A stretch of 64,000 nt of DNA, taken from JAADJA01 sp963840975 (GTDB lineage: Bacteria > Bacteroidota > Bacteroidia > Bacteroidales > JAADJA01). Shown one piece after another: positions 7,814 through 17,080 of this stretch. The stretch's first letter is position 1. The number at the start of each line of letters is the position of its first letter. The notes below the pieces were generated by a model. The model worked only from the letters and a program-made list of their open reading frames with translations, did not search any database and was not told the origin of the DNA. The position numbers and the translations under genes were made by a program. The stretch is from the NCBI GenBank assembly GCA_963840975.1, contig CAWJBC010000006.1:177694-241693 (forward strand). The letters are read 5' to 3'.

Positions 7814-9597
7814 AAAATATCAGGAATTTTTGCATCATTGCCCATATTGATCACGGGAAAAGTACACTGGCGGACAGATTATTGGAATTCACCGGAACCG
7901 TCACCGGTCGTGACTTGCAAGCTCAGGTGCTCGATGATATGGATTTGGAACGGGAGCGGGGCATCACTATTAAAAGCCACGCCATTCAAATGGACTATGA
8001 AGATGAAGGTGAAAAGTATATCCTGAACCTGATTGACACTCCCGGCCATGTTGATTTTTCGTATGAAGTATCCCGTTCAATCGCGGCTTGTGAAGGTGCC
8101 TTGCTTATTGTGGACGCAACACAGGGAATTCAGGCACAAACCATTTCAAATCTTTACCTCGCTCTGGAACACGATCTGGAAATCATCCCGGTGTTGAATA
8201 AGATGGATCTGGAAGCTGCCATGCCCGAAGAGGTAAAAGACCAGATCGTTGACCTTATCGGCTGCCGAAGAGAAGACATCATCGAAGCCAGTGGTAAGAC
8301 AGGTTATGGAGTTGATAAAATCCTGGATGATATTATTTCTAAAATACCAGCACCTAAAGGTGATCCGGATGCTCCATTACAGGCATTGATTTTTGACTCC
8401 ATTTTTAATTCGTACAGGGGTATCATAGCCTATTTCAGGATTATAAACGGAACGATACATAAAAATGATTTTGTAAAGTTTATTGCCACCGGCAAAGAAT
8501 ACTATGCCGATGAAGTCGGCGTGATGAAAGTGAAACTGGATCCAAAACAAAAACTTAGCGCCGGTGACGTCGGGTATATAATCTCCGGGATTAAAACCTC
8601 TAAGGAAGTGAAAGTTGGTGACACCATTACTCAAGTTGAGAACCCAAGTTTAAAAGCCATCGAAGGATTTGAAAACGTGAAACCGATGGTTTTTGCCGGT
8701 ATTTATCCTGTAGATGCTGATGATTACGAGGAACTTAGATCGTCACTTGAAAAACTTCAGTTGAACGATGCCTCCCTCACCTTCGAACCGGAATCATCAG
8801 CGGCATTGGGTTTTGGTTTCCGTTGCGGATTTCTTGGACTCCTTCACATGGAGATCGTTCAGGAAAGGCTCGACCGTGAGTTTGATATGGATGTGATAAC
8901 AACAGTCCCTAACGTATCTTTTAACGTGATCACGAACAAGGGCGACATCATTGAAGTTCATAACCCATCCGGAATGCCGGACCAAAAATATATTGGTCAC
9001 ATTGAGGAGCCTTACATCATTGCACAGATCATTTCAAAGGCTGAATATGTCGGCAGCATTATGAAGTTATGTATTGACAAACGTGGCGTACTGAAAAACC
9101 AGGTATATATTGGTGTTGACAGAGTTGAAATCACCTTTGAAATGCCGCTGAGTGAAATTGTTTTTGATTTTTATGATAAGTTGAAAAGCATCTCAAGGGG
9201 GTACGCTTCATTTGATTATTTTCAGTCGGGTTATAAAGAAGCCAGACTTATTAAACTCGATATTTTATTGAATGGTGAAACAGTAGATGCACTATCAACA
9301 CTTATCCATTTTGATCATGCTTACAGTTTTGGGCGACGGATGTGTGAAAAACTCAGTGAACTTATCCCAAGGCAGCAATACGATGTAGCGATTCAGGCAG
9401 CTATCAGTTCAAAGATCATTGCCCGTGAAACGGTAAAGGCGCTTCGCAAAGATGTTACCGCCAAATGTTATGGCGGTGACATTACCCGAAAACGAAAACT
9501 GCTCGAGAAACAAAAAAAGGGTAAGAAAAGGATGCGGCAGGTTGGTAATGTAGAAGTTCCACAACAGGCTTTCCTCGCTGTTCTGAGATTGGATTAG
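7810..9597 (+). CDS. lepA: Elongation factor 4 (LepA), back-translocating GTPase
   Basis: This 595-residue translational GTPase has G1 in AHIDHGKST at residues 11-19, G2 in RERGITIKS, G3 DTPGH, G4 NKMD, an EF-G-like domain II, and the LepA-specific C-terminal domain ending with a basic GDITRKRKLLEKQKKGKKRM stretch. Length is typical. The protein acts on ribosomes under ionic or other stress. The frame has no in-frame ATG upstream before a stop at 7774, and MKNIRNFCIIAHIDHGKST matches the usual LepA N-terminus, so the start is TTG 7810, which is unusual for a conserved gene. Confidence 0.97.
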   Translation: MKNIRNFCIIAHIDHGKSTLADRLLEFTGTVTGRDLQAQVLDDMDLERERGITIKSHAIQMDYEDEGEKYILNLIDTPGHVDFSYEVSRSIAACEGALLIVDATQGIQAQTISNLYLALEHDLEIIPVLNKMDLEAAMPEEVKDQIVDLIGCRREDIIEASGKTGYGVDKILDDIISKIPAPKGDPDAPLQALIFDSIFNSYRGIIAYFRIINGTIHKNDFVKFIATGKEYYADEVGVMKVKLDPKQKLSAGDVGYIISGIKTSKEVKVGDTITQVENPSLKAIEGFENVKPMVFAGIYPVDADDYEELRSSLEKLQLNDASLTFEPESSAALGFGFRCGFLGLLHMEIVQERLDREFDMDVITTVPNVSFNVITNKGDIIEVHNPSGMPDQKYIGHIEEPYIIAQIISKAEYVGSIMKLCIDKRGVLKNQVYIGVDRVEITFEMPLSEIVFDFYDKLKSISRGYASFDYFQSGYKEARLIKLDILLNGETVDALSTLIHFDHAYSFGRRMCEKLSELIPRQQYDVAIQAAISSKIIARETVKALRKDVTAKCYGGDITRKRKLLEKQKKGKKRMRQVGNVEVPQQAFLAVLRLD

Positions 9598-9729
9598 AAA
9601 ATTCCGCTTCCATCAAATCAAATTTGCCTGTTTGTCAAAACCTTTGTAATTTTCCGGCGTTTTAAATAATAAGCGCTGCGTTTTATTGTTTAATTTAGCA
9701 TAATATTCATCCGCACTTGTTGGAGATAA

Positions 9730-12700
9730 ATGTACAATAAAGTTTTTCCAAATCGTTTCGACCGGATAGCTAAGGTATTTTTCCTTTTGCTTATTATGGT
9801 TTTGGCAGATGCTGATGTTTCTGCTCAATTCTACAACGGGTCACAAATGAGTTTTGGGAAAAACCGTGTTCAATACAAAGAATTCCAGTGGACTTTTTAC
9901 AAATTCGACGATTACGATATTTACTTCTATCTCGGAGGAAAGGAATTGGCGCTATATACAGCCAAATACGTTAAAGATCACCTGGATGAAATTGAAGATA
10001 AACTCGATACAGGGCTTGATGATAAAATCCAATTTATCGTATTCAATAATCTCACCGATCTTAAGCAAAGCAACATCGGACTGATAAGTGATGAACAATA
10101 TAACACTGGTGGGATTACACATATTATCGGTAAAAAAGTGTTTATTTATTTTGATGGTAGCCATTCAAATTTCAACAGGCAAATCAGGGCAGGTGTCGCC
10201 CAATCTATCGTTAACCAGCTTTTGTATGGCAGCACCATCGGGTCACAGATGAAAAACACTTCACTTTTTCCTTTCCCTGACTGGTATATGAGAGGGCTGG
10301 TTTCTTATGTGTCGGAGGATTGGAATACCCAAATTGATAACCTGGTGAAAGATGGAATTTTGTCGGGTAAATTCGATAAGTTCAATCAACTCACCGGTGA
10401 TGAGGCGACTTATGCCGGTCATTCTTTCTGGCGTTATATAGCCGAGAAATACGGACATTCCACCATTTCCAACATTGTTTACATGGCTAAAGTCAGCCGC
10501 AGGCTCGAAAGTGGATTTCTTTATGTTTTGGGGGTTTCGTTCAAAACACTTCAAGCAGAAGCCCTGGCTCATTACCGGGAACTTTACTTACAGAGCGAAT
10601 CCATCAGAGATTTTCCAAATGAATCTCTGCTTAAGAAAGTCAAGCCACAGCGAACATACAGCCGGCTCAAGCTTAGTCCCGATGGAAACAACCTGGTTTA
10701 CACCTATAATCACTACGGACAGTATAAAGTAAAGATGAGGAACCTCATTACGGGTAAGAATAAAAAACTAATGAAAGCAGGTTTCCGGCTCGAAGACAAA
10801 GTGGACTATTCTTATCCAATTTTGGCATGGCATCCTTCAGGGAAAATATTGAGCATTTTGGTCGAAAAGAAAGGTGAAATATACCTTTATTATTACCTGA
10901 TGGATGAAAAGAAGATGGAAAGGGTAATTCTTTACCAGTTCGAAAAAGTTTTGGATATGGCATATTCATCCGACGGAAGAAGCATGGTAATGTCGGCTGT
11001 GCAAAATGGTCAATCGGATATTTTTGTGTATGATATCGGATCCAATTCATACGAACAGATCACCAGGGATCATTTTGATGATTTGTACCCGCGATTCATT
11101 AATAATTCAAAAGAAATTGTTTTCAGTTCAAACAGGATCAACGATACCATCCGGTTTGAAAATAAGTACAAGCCCGGAAAAGTCCAGGAGCGGTTTGACC
11201 TTTTCCTGTATGATTACCAAAAGAAAAGCAACCTGTTACGCTGGGTGACCAAAACCCCTTTATCGAATGAAGTAAATGCTATGGAGTACGAAAAGAATTA
11301 CATTTCGTATCTCAGCGACAAAAATGGAATTTTCAACCGATATATAGGGCAGTTCGACAGTACCATCAGTTACATTGATACCACGACTCATTATCGCTAT
11401 TTCACCAATTCATTCCAGGTTACCGATTATTCCAGAAACATCGTTGAGCATGATATAGTTCCTGAGATCAATAAAGTTGCACAGGTAATTTATAAAGACC
11501 GGAAATATTTTATGCAGGTTTATGATCAGTTGCCGGTACATTCCCTCGAAGCTGTCACTCCCATCAATTCCAGCTATATGAATCAACTGGTTGATATCTA
11601 CGGTAAAAGAACGGATCCTACCCCTGCCGAAAAGTTAAAAGAAAGCTCAGGAGAAACCACAAAAAGAAAAGGGTTTGCAACTGCCCATGTGAGTGACGCG
11701 GTGAAAGAGTTAAAAGAAATTATTGGTGTTGACACAATCAGCAGTGATGGAAAAATAAATGTAAAGGACTACCAGTTTGATTTTAAAGATTACCTGGATA
11801 AAGCCGGGATAAACAAAGATTTTACCATGCTGGACGTTCCACTTCCCGGACAAAAGAAAAAGGATGAGGACGATCCTCCCAAACGGCTCAATTACAACGT
11901 TGAGTATTTTATCAATCAGGTTACCACACAAATTGATTTTTCATATTTAAACCAAAATTATCAGCCTTATTCCGGGTCCAGGTCGCCTATTTACCTAAAC
12001 CCGGGATTTAATTTGCTTCTGCAGGTTGGGATCACCGATCTGCTTGAAGATTACAGGATAGTCGGAGGAATCAGGTTGAATCTGGATCTGGCGAATAATG
12101 AATATCTATTGTCTTTTGCAAATTTAAAAAAACGCATTGATAAAGAAATCATTTTTCACCGACAGGTAAATGAGTATAACTTTCAGAATGTGGCTTTCTT
12201 CCGCATTTTTACGCATGAGTTTTTTTATATTTTGAAGTATCCCTTCAGCCCTGTGCTTGCATTGAAGTCAACTCTATTATATAAGTACGAAAGAGGAGTT
12301 TTCCGGGCAACAGATGTCAATACTTTAAGTTTTCCTGAATTAACCGATCATATTGGTTCTGTCAAGGAGGAGTTGATTTACGACAATACCAAAAGCCTGG
12401 GACCCAATCTGTTTGATGGAACCCGGTTTAAAATCTTTGGAGAATATTATCAATCCATCAAAGAACTGGATGCCAACCTTGCGGTAGTCGGGATTGATTA
12501 CCGCAATTACCAACGTTTACACCGGACTCTGATCTGGGCTAACCGCTTTGCATACAGCACCTCATTCGGTAACAATAAATTGATTTATTACATGGGTGGA
12601 GTAGATAACTGGTTGTTTCCGGAATTTAACACAAACACACCGGTTGATCCTTCGCAACCTTATGCCTACCAGACATTGGCAACCAACCTCCGTGGATTTG

Positions 12701-13080
12701 ACCAAAACATTAGAAATGGAAACAGTTTTGCTGTGATCAATAGTGAAATTCGTTTTCCGATATTCCGGTATTTTGCAAATCGCCCGATCAAATCTGATTT
12801 TGCAAGTAACTTTCAGATCGTTGGATTTGGAGATGTTGGAACTGCCTGGACCGGATTGCATCCCTGGTCGGGTGATAATTTCCTATTCACCAACAACATC
12901 CAGCGTCCGCCGTTGAACATAACGGTAAAGGTGCAGAAAGAGCCAATTGTCGGCGGTTTTGGATTTGGTGCCCGCACAAGGTTACTTGGTTATTTTATCC
13001 GGGGTGACGTAGCCTGGGGTGTTGAAGATGGAAAAGTTCAACCCGCGATTTTTTATTTAAGTTTGAGCTTGGATTTTTAA
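9730..13080 (+). CDS. TolB-like propeller fused to Omp85-like outer-membrane barrel
   Basis: This 1116-residue protein has an N-terminal signal peptide (residues ~1-33, ending DADVSAQ). A region to ~320 resembles a peptidase-MA/gluzincin-like fold, with the HSFWRYIAEKYG helix but no clear HExxH. A TolB/DPP6-like beta propeller lies at ~320-600 (repeated SPDGNNLVYTY, SSDGRSMVMSA, NSKEIVFSSNR). A charged linker follows at ~620-740, then a C-terminal barrel with the Omp85-like LRGFDQNIRNG motif, ending in Phe (LSLSLDF), as in outer-membrane barrels. It is probably outer-membrane-anchored with its propeller in the periplasm. Conserved Bacteroidota proteins of this layout exist but their role is unclear. 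The start at ATG 9730 follows a GGAGA. Confidence 0.75.
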   Translation: MYNKVFPNRFDRIAKVFFLLLIMVLADADVSAQFYNGSQMSFGKNRVQYKEFQWTFYKFDDYDIYFYLGGKELALYTAKYVKDHLDEIEDKLDTGLDDKIQFIVFNNLTDLKQSNIGLISDEQYNTGGITHIIGKKVFIYFDGSHSNFNRQIRAGVAQSIVNQLLYGSTIGSQMKNTSLFPFPDWYMRGLVSYVSEDWNTQIDNLVKDGILSGKFDKFNQLTGDEATYAGHSFWRYIAEKYGHSTISNIVYMAKVSRRLESGFLYVLGVSFKTLQAEALAHYRELYLQSESIRDFPNESLLKKVKPQRTYSRLKLSPDGNNLVYTYNHYGQYKVKMRNLITGKNKKLMKAGFRLEDKVDYSYPILAWHPSGKILSILVEKKGEIYLYYYLMDEKKMERVILYQFEKVLDMAYSSDGRSMVMSAVQNGQSDIFVYDIGSNSYEQITRDHFDDLYPRFINNSKEIVFSSNRINDTIRFENKYKPGKVQERFDLFLYDYQKKSNLLRWVTKTPLSNEVNAMEYEKNYISYLSDKNGIFNRYIGQFDSTISYIDTTTHYRYFTNSFQVTDYSRNIVEHDIVPEINKVAQVIYKDRKYFMQVYDQLPVHSLEAVTPINSSYMNQLVDIYGKRTDPTPAEKLKESSGETTKRKGFATAHVSDAVKELKEIIGVDTISSDGKINVKDYQFDFKDYLDKAGINKDFTMLDVPLPGQKKKDEDDPPKRLNYNVEYFINQVTTQIDFSYLNQNYQPYSGSRSPIYLNPGFNLLLQVGITDLLEDYRIVGGIRLNLDLANNEYLLSFANLKKRIDKEIIFHRQVNEYNFQNVAFFRIFTHEFFYILKYPFSPVLALKSTLLYKYERGVFRATDVNTLSFPELTDHIGSVKEELIYDNTKSLGPNLFDGTRFKIFGEYYQSIKELDANLAVVGIDYRNYQRLHRTLIWANRFAYSTSFGNNKLIYYMGGVDNWLFPEFNTNTPVDPSQPYAYQTLATNLRGFDQNIRNGNSFAVINSEIRFPIFRYFANRPIKSDFASNFQIVGFGDVGTAWTGLHPWSGDNFLFTNNIQRPPLNITVKVQKEPIVGGFGFGARTRLLGYFIRGDVAWGVEDGKVQPAIFYLSLSLDF

Positions 13081-13121
13081 ACCAGATGAATTTTTACATT
13101 CGTCCCAGCCCACTCTTTTTA

Positions 13122-13811
13122 CTAATCGCCTAAAAACCTGTAACCAATTCCTGATTCGGTAATAATAAATTGGGGTTTTAAATGATCATCTTCGATTTTT
13201 TTTCGCAGTTGCGCTATGAAAACCCGCAAATATTGAGTCTGATTGATATACCCAAATCCCCAGATCTCCCTGAGAATATATTGATGAGTAAGCACTTTGC
13301 CTGAATTTTTAGCCAGAAGCGAAAGCAATGAAAACTCTGTTGAAGTAAGCTTTACCAGCTCTCCACGTTTTTTAATGATATGCTTTGGAATATCAATGGT
13401 CAGGTTTTGAAATGATAATAATGCGTTTGAATCAGCATCTCTTTGTAAAAACCTGAAAGCAGACCTGATTCGAGCCAGTAACTCACCTGTTCTGAAGGGT
13501 TTGGTCAGGTAATCATTAGCCCCGTTATCCAGCGCTTTTACAATATCTCCCTCTGAATTCCTAACGGATAGAATGATGATCGGGTTCAAATACCATTCCC
13601 TTAATTTCAATAATACTTCCTGACCATCCAGATCGGGGAGTCCCAAATCCAAAATGATAACAGCAGGATTGTATGTTGCAGCAATGACAATTCCTTCATT
13701 CCCGTTGACAGCTTCTTTTACTTTATAACCATTGGCACCAAGGGTAATCTCAAGAAGACGCAGAATCTGGACTTCGTCATCAATAATTAATATTGTATTT
13801 TCACCTGTCAT
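13122..13811 (-). CDS. kdpE: KdpE response regulator
   Basis: This 229-residue OmpR/PhoB-class regulator has a receiver domain (acidic pocket Asp11/Asp12, phospho-acceptor Asp55 in ILDLGLPD, Lys in LTKPFR) followed by a winged-helix DNA-binding domain (LLSLLAKNSGKVLTHQYILREIWG). It receives phosphate from KdpD and activates the kdp operon when K+ is limiting. It starts four bases after the kdpD stop and is the last gene of the operon, so it probably autoregulates. Confidence 0.95.
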   Translation of the reverse strand: MTGENTILIIDDEVQILRLLEITLGANGYKVKEAVNGNEGIVIAATYNPAVIILDLGLPDLDGQEVLLKLREWYLNPIIILSVRNSEGDIVKALDNGANDYLTKPFRTGELLARIRSAFRFLQRDADSNALLSFQNLTIDIPKHIIKKRGELVKLTSTEFSLLSLLAKNSGKVLTHQYILREIWGFGYINQTQYLRVFIAQLRKKIEDDHLKPQFIITESGIGYRFLGD

Positions 13812-13815
13812 TTTA

Positions 13816-16497
13816 TTAATTTTTTTCGATCATAGCTAAATCAGGAGTTTCAGTCGGAATTTTAACGGTTATTTGCGCGCCTCCGTTTCTCCTGTTTTCA
13901 ACTTTTACCATACCGTTATGGGCATCTACAAAACCTTTAACGATTGATAACCCCAATCCCGTACCCACACTTTGGGTTCCAACCACGCGGTAAAATTTAT
14001 TAAATACCAGAGGAATTGCATTTTCAGGAAATCCGGGACCTCTATCCATAATTTTCAGGATAAAATGAGGCCTGTCATAATACATTTTAATCCTTATGGT
14101 CGTATTTGGAGGACTGTATTGCGCAGCATTCAGGATAAGATTATGCAGCACTTGTTCCATCAAACCGAAATCAAATTTTACCAAAGGCATGTTTTCAGGT
14201 ATAACAATATCAAGATTGAAGTTTTTGATTTCACCTTTCAGATTTTCCATTACTTTATTAACCAGGTCGTGGACATCATGCCAATCAAGATGAGGAGTAA
14301 TGCGGCCCGTTTCAAGCCGCGACATGTTCAACAGGTTTTCTATCAGCCGGTTCAAACGTTCGGAAGCCCTGAAAATTTCACTGTGAAGCTGGTCGGTGGT
14401 TTGCTTGTCAAATTTTTTGGAAATCAAAGCTTCTGAAGATCCTATTATTGTGGCAACCGGAATTCTCAATTCATGCGAAATGGAATTAAAAAGAGTTTTG
14501 TAAAGTTTATCCGATTCGTCAAGAATCATTGCTCTTCTTGCAAATTCGTTTAAAAATTCACGTTCCAAAGTATTTGATATCTGAACATTAAAAGTATCCC
14601 AGAAAATCTCTTCTTCTGCGTTAAATCCCCTGGGATTTTTAATAGCAACAACACCTATCCGTAATCTGTTTCCAAGTAACGGGTAAAAAGTAAATTCGGT
14701 GGAAGGAAGCGTATCGGTATATTTTCCAGCCTTTCGTGAATGCTGGTTAACCCATGCAGCAATGCTCATTTCTGCATCAGATAATTTAATCTGTGTTTCA
14801 TGCCGGATGTGACCTGAAAGTTCATTGTTTTGTTCCTGCAGGATAAAAACACAATCAAAGTTGAAATGCCTTTTGATGTTCTTTATGGCGATTTTAAGTA
14901 CCTGGTCAATTCCTGTTGTTAATGAAAGTTCCCTTGTCAACTTATAAAGTGCATTGGTGCGTTCTTCCCTGACCCTTGTCATTTTTTCCTGCTTGCGGAC
15001 TCTTGTAGTTAAAATACCATTAAGCAAAGCAATAAAAAAATACATGCCAACCATCATCACATCTTCAGTTTTTTCAATATGAAACGTTAAAACAGGAGGA
15101 ATGAAAAAATAGTTCCAAAGCATGGCGCTTAATGCGGCACAGAGCAGTATGGGTCCTGTTCCAAAGAAGATAGCCAGAATCGAAACAGTAAACAGCAATG
15201 CCAATGCTGCTACCTGATAGCCCATAAATTCCTTAAAAGGAAGAAAAATCAACGCTGTAAGAATTGTGACAAGTCCGGCAAGAAAGTATTGAGAGAACCC
15301 AGAAGAAAAGGAAGGAAGTGAAATGTATTTTTTATACTTTATGTCCGTTGAAACATCAGAACCGAGCACATACACATCAATATTACCGCTGTATCGGATG
15401 AGTTTGCTTACAAGATTTCCCAATCTAAGCAACGACAGCAAATTTCTATGTCGCGGCTTACCAATTATGATATGAGTAATGTTTTCCTTTTGGGCGATAT
15501 TCAAAATCGCCTTTACCATGTCATCATTGGAAGTTGTAATAAACTCCGCGCCGAGTTGTTTGGCCAGGTTGATGTTTTTGCTGAGTTGAGTTTGCTGGGC
15601 ATCATTTAGTTTACGCGGTGATTCAACATGCAGTGCCAGCAGAGATGCTCCCATAGTATATGAAAGGTTTTTTGCCCACCGCAACAATTTGGCTGAATGT
15701 GGACTTGGCCCTATTACCGCCATCAAATGAAAACCTGATTTCCAGGGTCCGGTAATTCGTTTTAGCTGCATATATTGCCGGAGTTGTTTATCCACTCTGT
15801 CGGCAACAATTCGAAGCGCCATTTCCCTCAGTGCAGTTATATTCCCCTTACGAAAAAAATTCTGGATAGCATCCCTGGTTTGTTCAGTCGTGTACACCTT
15901 TCCATCTATAAAACGCTGCAGCAATTCATCCGGTGTAATATCAACCAGCTCAACCTCATCGGCTTTTTCGAAAATTTCATCCGGAATTGTTTCTCTAACT
16001 ATTATGCCGGTAATTTGAGCTACAGTATCCGACCTGCTCTCCAAATGCTGAACGTTAAGGGTAGTATAAACATCAATCCCGTTGTCAAGAATATCCATAA
16101 TATCCTGGTACCTTTTCAAGTGGCGGCTTCCGGGTGCATTGGTGTGTGCGAGTTCATCAATAAGCACTACCTGAGATTTCCGGGTCAGAATGGCATCAAT
16201 ATCCGTTTCATGTAAAACCGTGCCCTTATAATCAATATTTTTATTTGGAATAAGCTCAAGTCCTATAATCAGCTCGTTGGTCTCCTTTCGGTTATGTGTT
16301 TCAACATATCCGATGATTACATCCTTGCCTTTTGATTTGTCAAGTTGTGCTGATTGAAGCATGGTAAAAGTTTTTCCCACTCCAGCGCACATCCCGAAAA
16401 ATATTTTTAATCTTCCCCTGTTTAATTTTTCTTCTTCAAGTTTAATCGAAGCAAGCAATTCGTTAGGATCGGGCCTATTATCCTCGTAATGATTCAT
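13816..16497 (-). CDS. kdpD: KdpD potassium-sensing histidine kinase
   Basis: This 893-residue protein has the full KdpD architecture. An N-terminal KdpD domain carries Walker A GMCAGVGKT at residues 35-43. A universal stress protein domain follows (~250-375), then four membrane helices in a DUF4118 block (~400-500), a GAF region, HisKA with His675 in SISHELRIP, and HATPase_c with DRGPGFP and GTGLGLSIVKGFVDAH. It is an inner-membrane sensor that responds to low K+ or turgor. Its ATG overlaps the kdpC stop by four bases (16494-16497), showing coupling. Confidence 0.96.
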   Translation of the reverse strand: MNHYEDNRPDPNELLASIKLEEEKLNRGRLKIFFGMCAGVGKTFTMLQSAQLDKSKGKDVIIGYVETHNRKETNELIIGLELIPNKNIDYKGTVLHETDIDAILTRKSQVVLIDELAHTNAPGSRHLKRYQDIMDILDNGIDVYTTLNVQHLESRSDTVAQITGIIVRETIPDEIFEKADEVELVDITPDELLQRFIDGKVYTTEQTRDAIQNFFRKGNITALREMALRIVADRVDKQLRQYMQLKRITGPWKSGFHLMAVIGPSPHSAKLLRWAKNLSYTMGASLLALHVESPRKLNDAQQTQLSKNINLAKQLGAEFITTSNDDMVKAILNIAQKENITHIIIGKPRHRNLLSLLRLGNLVSKLIRYSGNIDVYVLGSDVSTDIKYKKYISLPSFSSGFSQYFLAGLVTILTALIFLPFKEFMGYQVAALALLFTVSILAIFFGTGPILLCAALSAMLWNYFFIPPVLTFHIEKTEDVMMVGMYFFIALLNGILTTRVRKQEKMTRVREERTNALYKLTRELSLTTGIDQVLKIAIKNIKRHFNFDCVFILQEQNNELSGHIRHETQIKLSDAEMSIAAWVNQHSRKAGKYTDTLPSTEFTFYPLLGNRLRIGVVAIKNPRGFNAEEEIFWDTFNVQISNTLEREFLNEFARRAMILDESDKLYKTLFNSISHELRIPVATIIGSSEALISKKFDKQTTDQLHSEIFRASERLNRLIENLLNMSRLETGRITPHLDWHDVHDLVNKVMENLKGEIKNFNLDIVIPENMPLVKFDFGLMEQVLHNLILNAAQYSPPNTTIRIKMYYDRPHFILKIMDRGPGFPENAIPLVFNKFYRVVGTQSVGTGLGLSIVKGFVDAHNGMVKVENRRNGGAQITVKIPTETPDLAMIEKN

Positions 16498-17069
16498 CGT
16501 ATTTTTTGAAGCTCTAAATTTAATAATAAAACGTTAATCCGCTCTTCTCCAAAAATCATGTATTGAGGTCTTTCAGTTTGTCTGTTTATGATTTCCAACA
16601 ATTGCTCTTTTTCTGATGCTGAAAAATTCCTGGCTGTGCAAATTCTTTCTACCTGCAATAGTGCCGACTTAGGAGAAATATGGGGATCCAGCCCGCTGGC
16701 AGAGGCAAAAATCATTTCAGAGGGAACTGTTTCCTCAGAATTCAGTAAATTATCCTGAATGAACCTCGTCTTTCTGACTTCAACAAGCTCTTTAAGTTTT
16801 TTACTGGTAGGCCCCAAGTTTGATCCGCCGGAAGGTAAAGGATTATAATCAATTGCTGATGGCCTTGACCAAAAGAATATGGAACTGTCAAACCTTTGTC
16901 CGATCAGTTCTGATCCTGCCACCTTGCCATCGGATATAATCAGGCTACCATTGGCCTGATGATTAAAAAACATCCACGAAAGCCCAGTTATAAATACCGG
17001 GTAAATAATTCCCGTTGACACAGTCATGATAATTAGCAATTTAATTGCCTTCCAAATTTGTGCTTTCAT
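16494..17069 (-). CDS. kdpC: KdpC subunit of the K+-transporting ATPase
   Basis: This 191-residue protein has one N-terminal membrane helix (LLIIMTVSTGIIYPVFITGL) and a periplasmic domain with the family motifs RPSAIDYNPLPSGGSNLGPTS and SASGLDPHISP. KdpC helps assemble the KdpA-KdpB complex and raises ATP affinity. It begins 11 bases after the kdpB stop and overlaps kdpD at its 3' end. Confidence 0.96.
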   Translation of the reverse strand: MKAQIWKAIKLLIIMTVSTGIIYPVFITGLSWMFFNHQANGSLIISDGKVAGSELIGQRFDSSIFFWSRPSAIDYNPLPSGGSNLGPTSKKLKELVEVRKTRFIQDNLLNSEETVPSEMIFASASGLDPHISPKSALLQVERICTARNFSASEKEQLLEIINRQTERPQYMIFGEERINVLLLNLELQKIR

Positions 17070-17080
17070 GTTCCGTGAGA

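Noticed and set aside
9613..9828. 71-residue minus-strand frame before the outer-membrane protein
   Set aside because: It overlaps the start and signal peptide of the 1116-residue gene and looks like a shadow.
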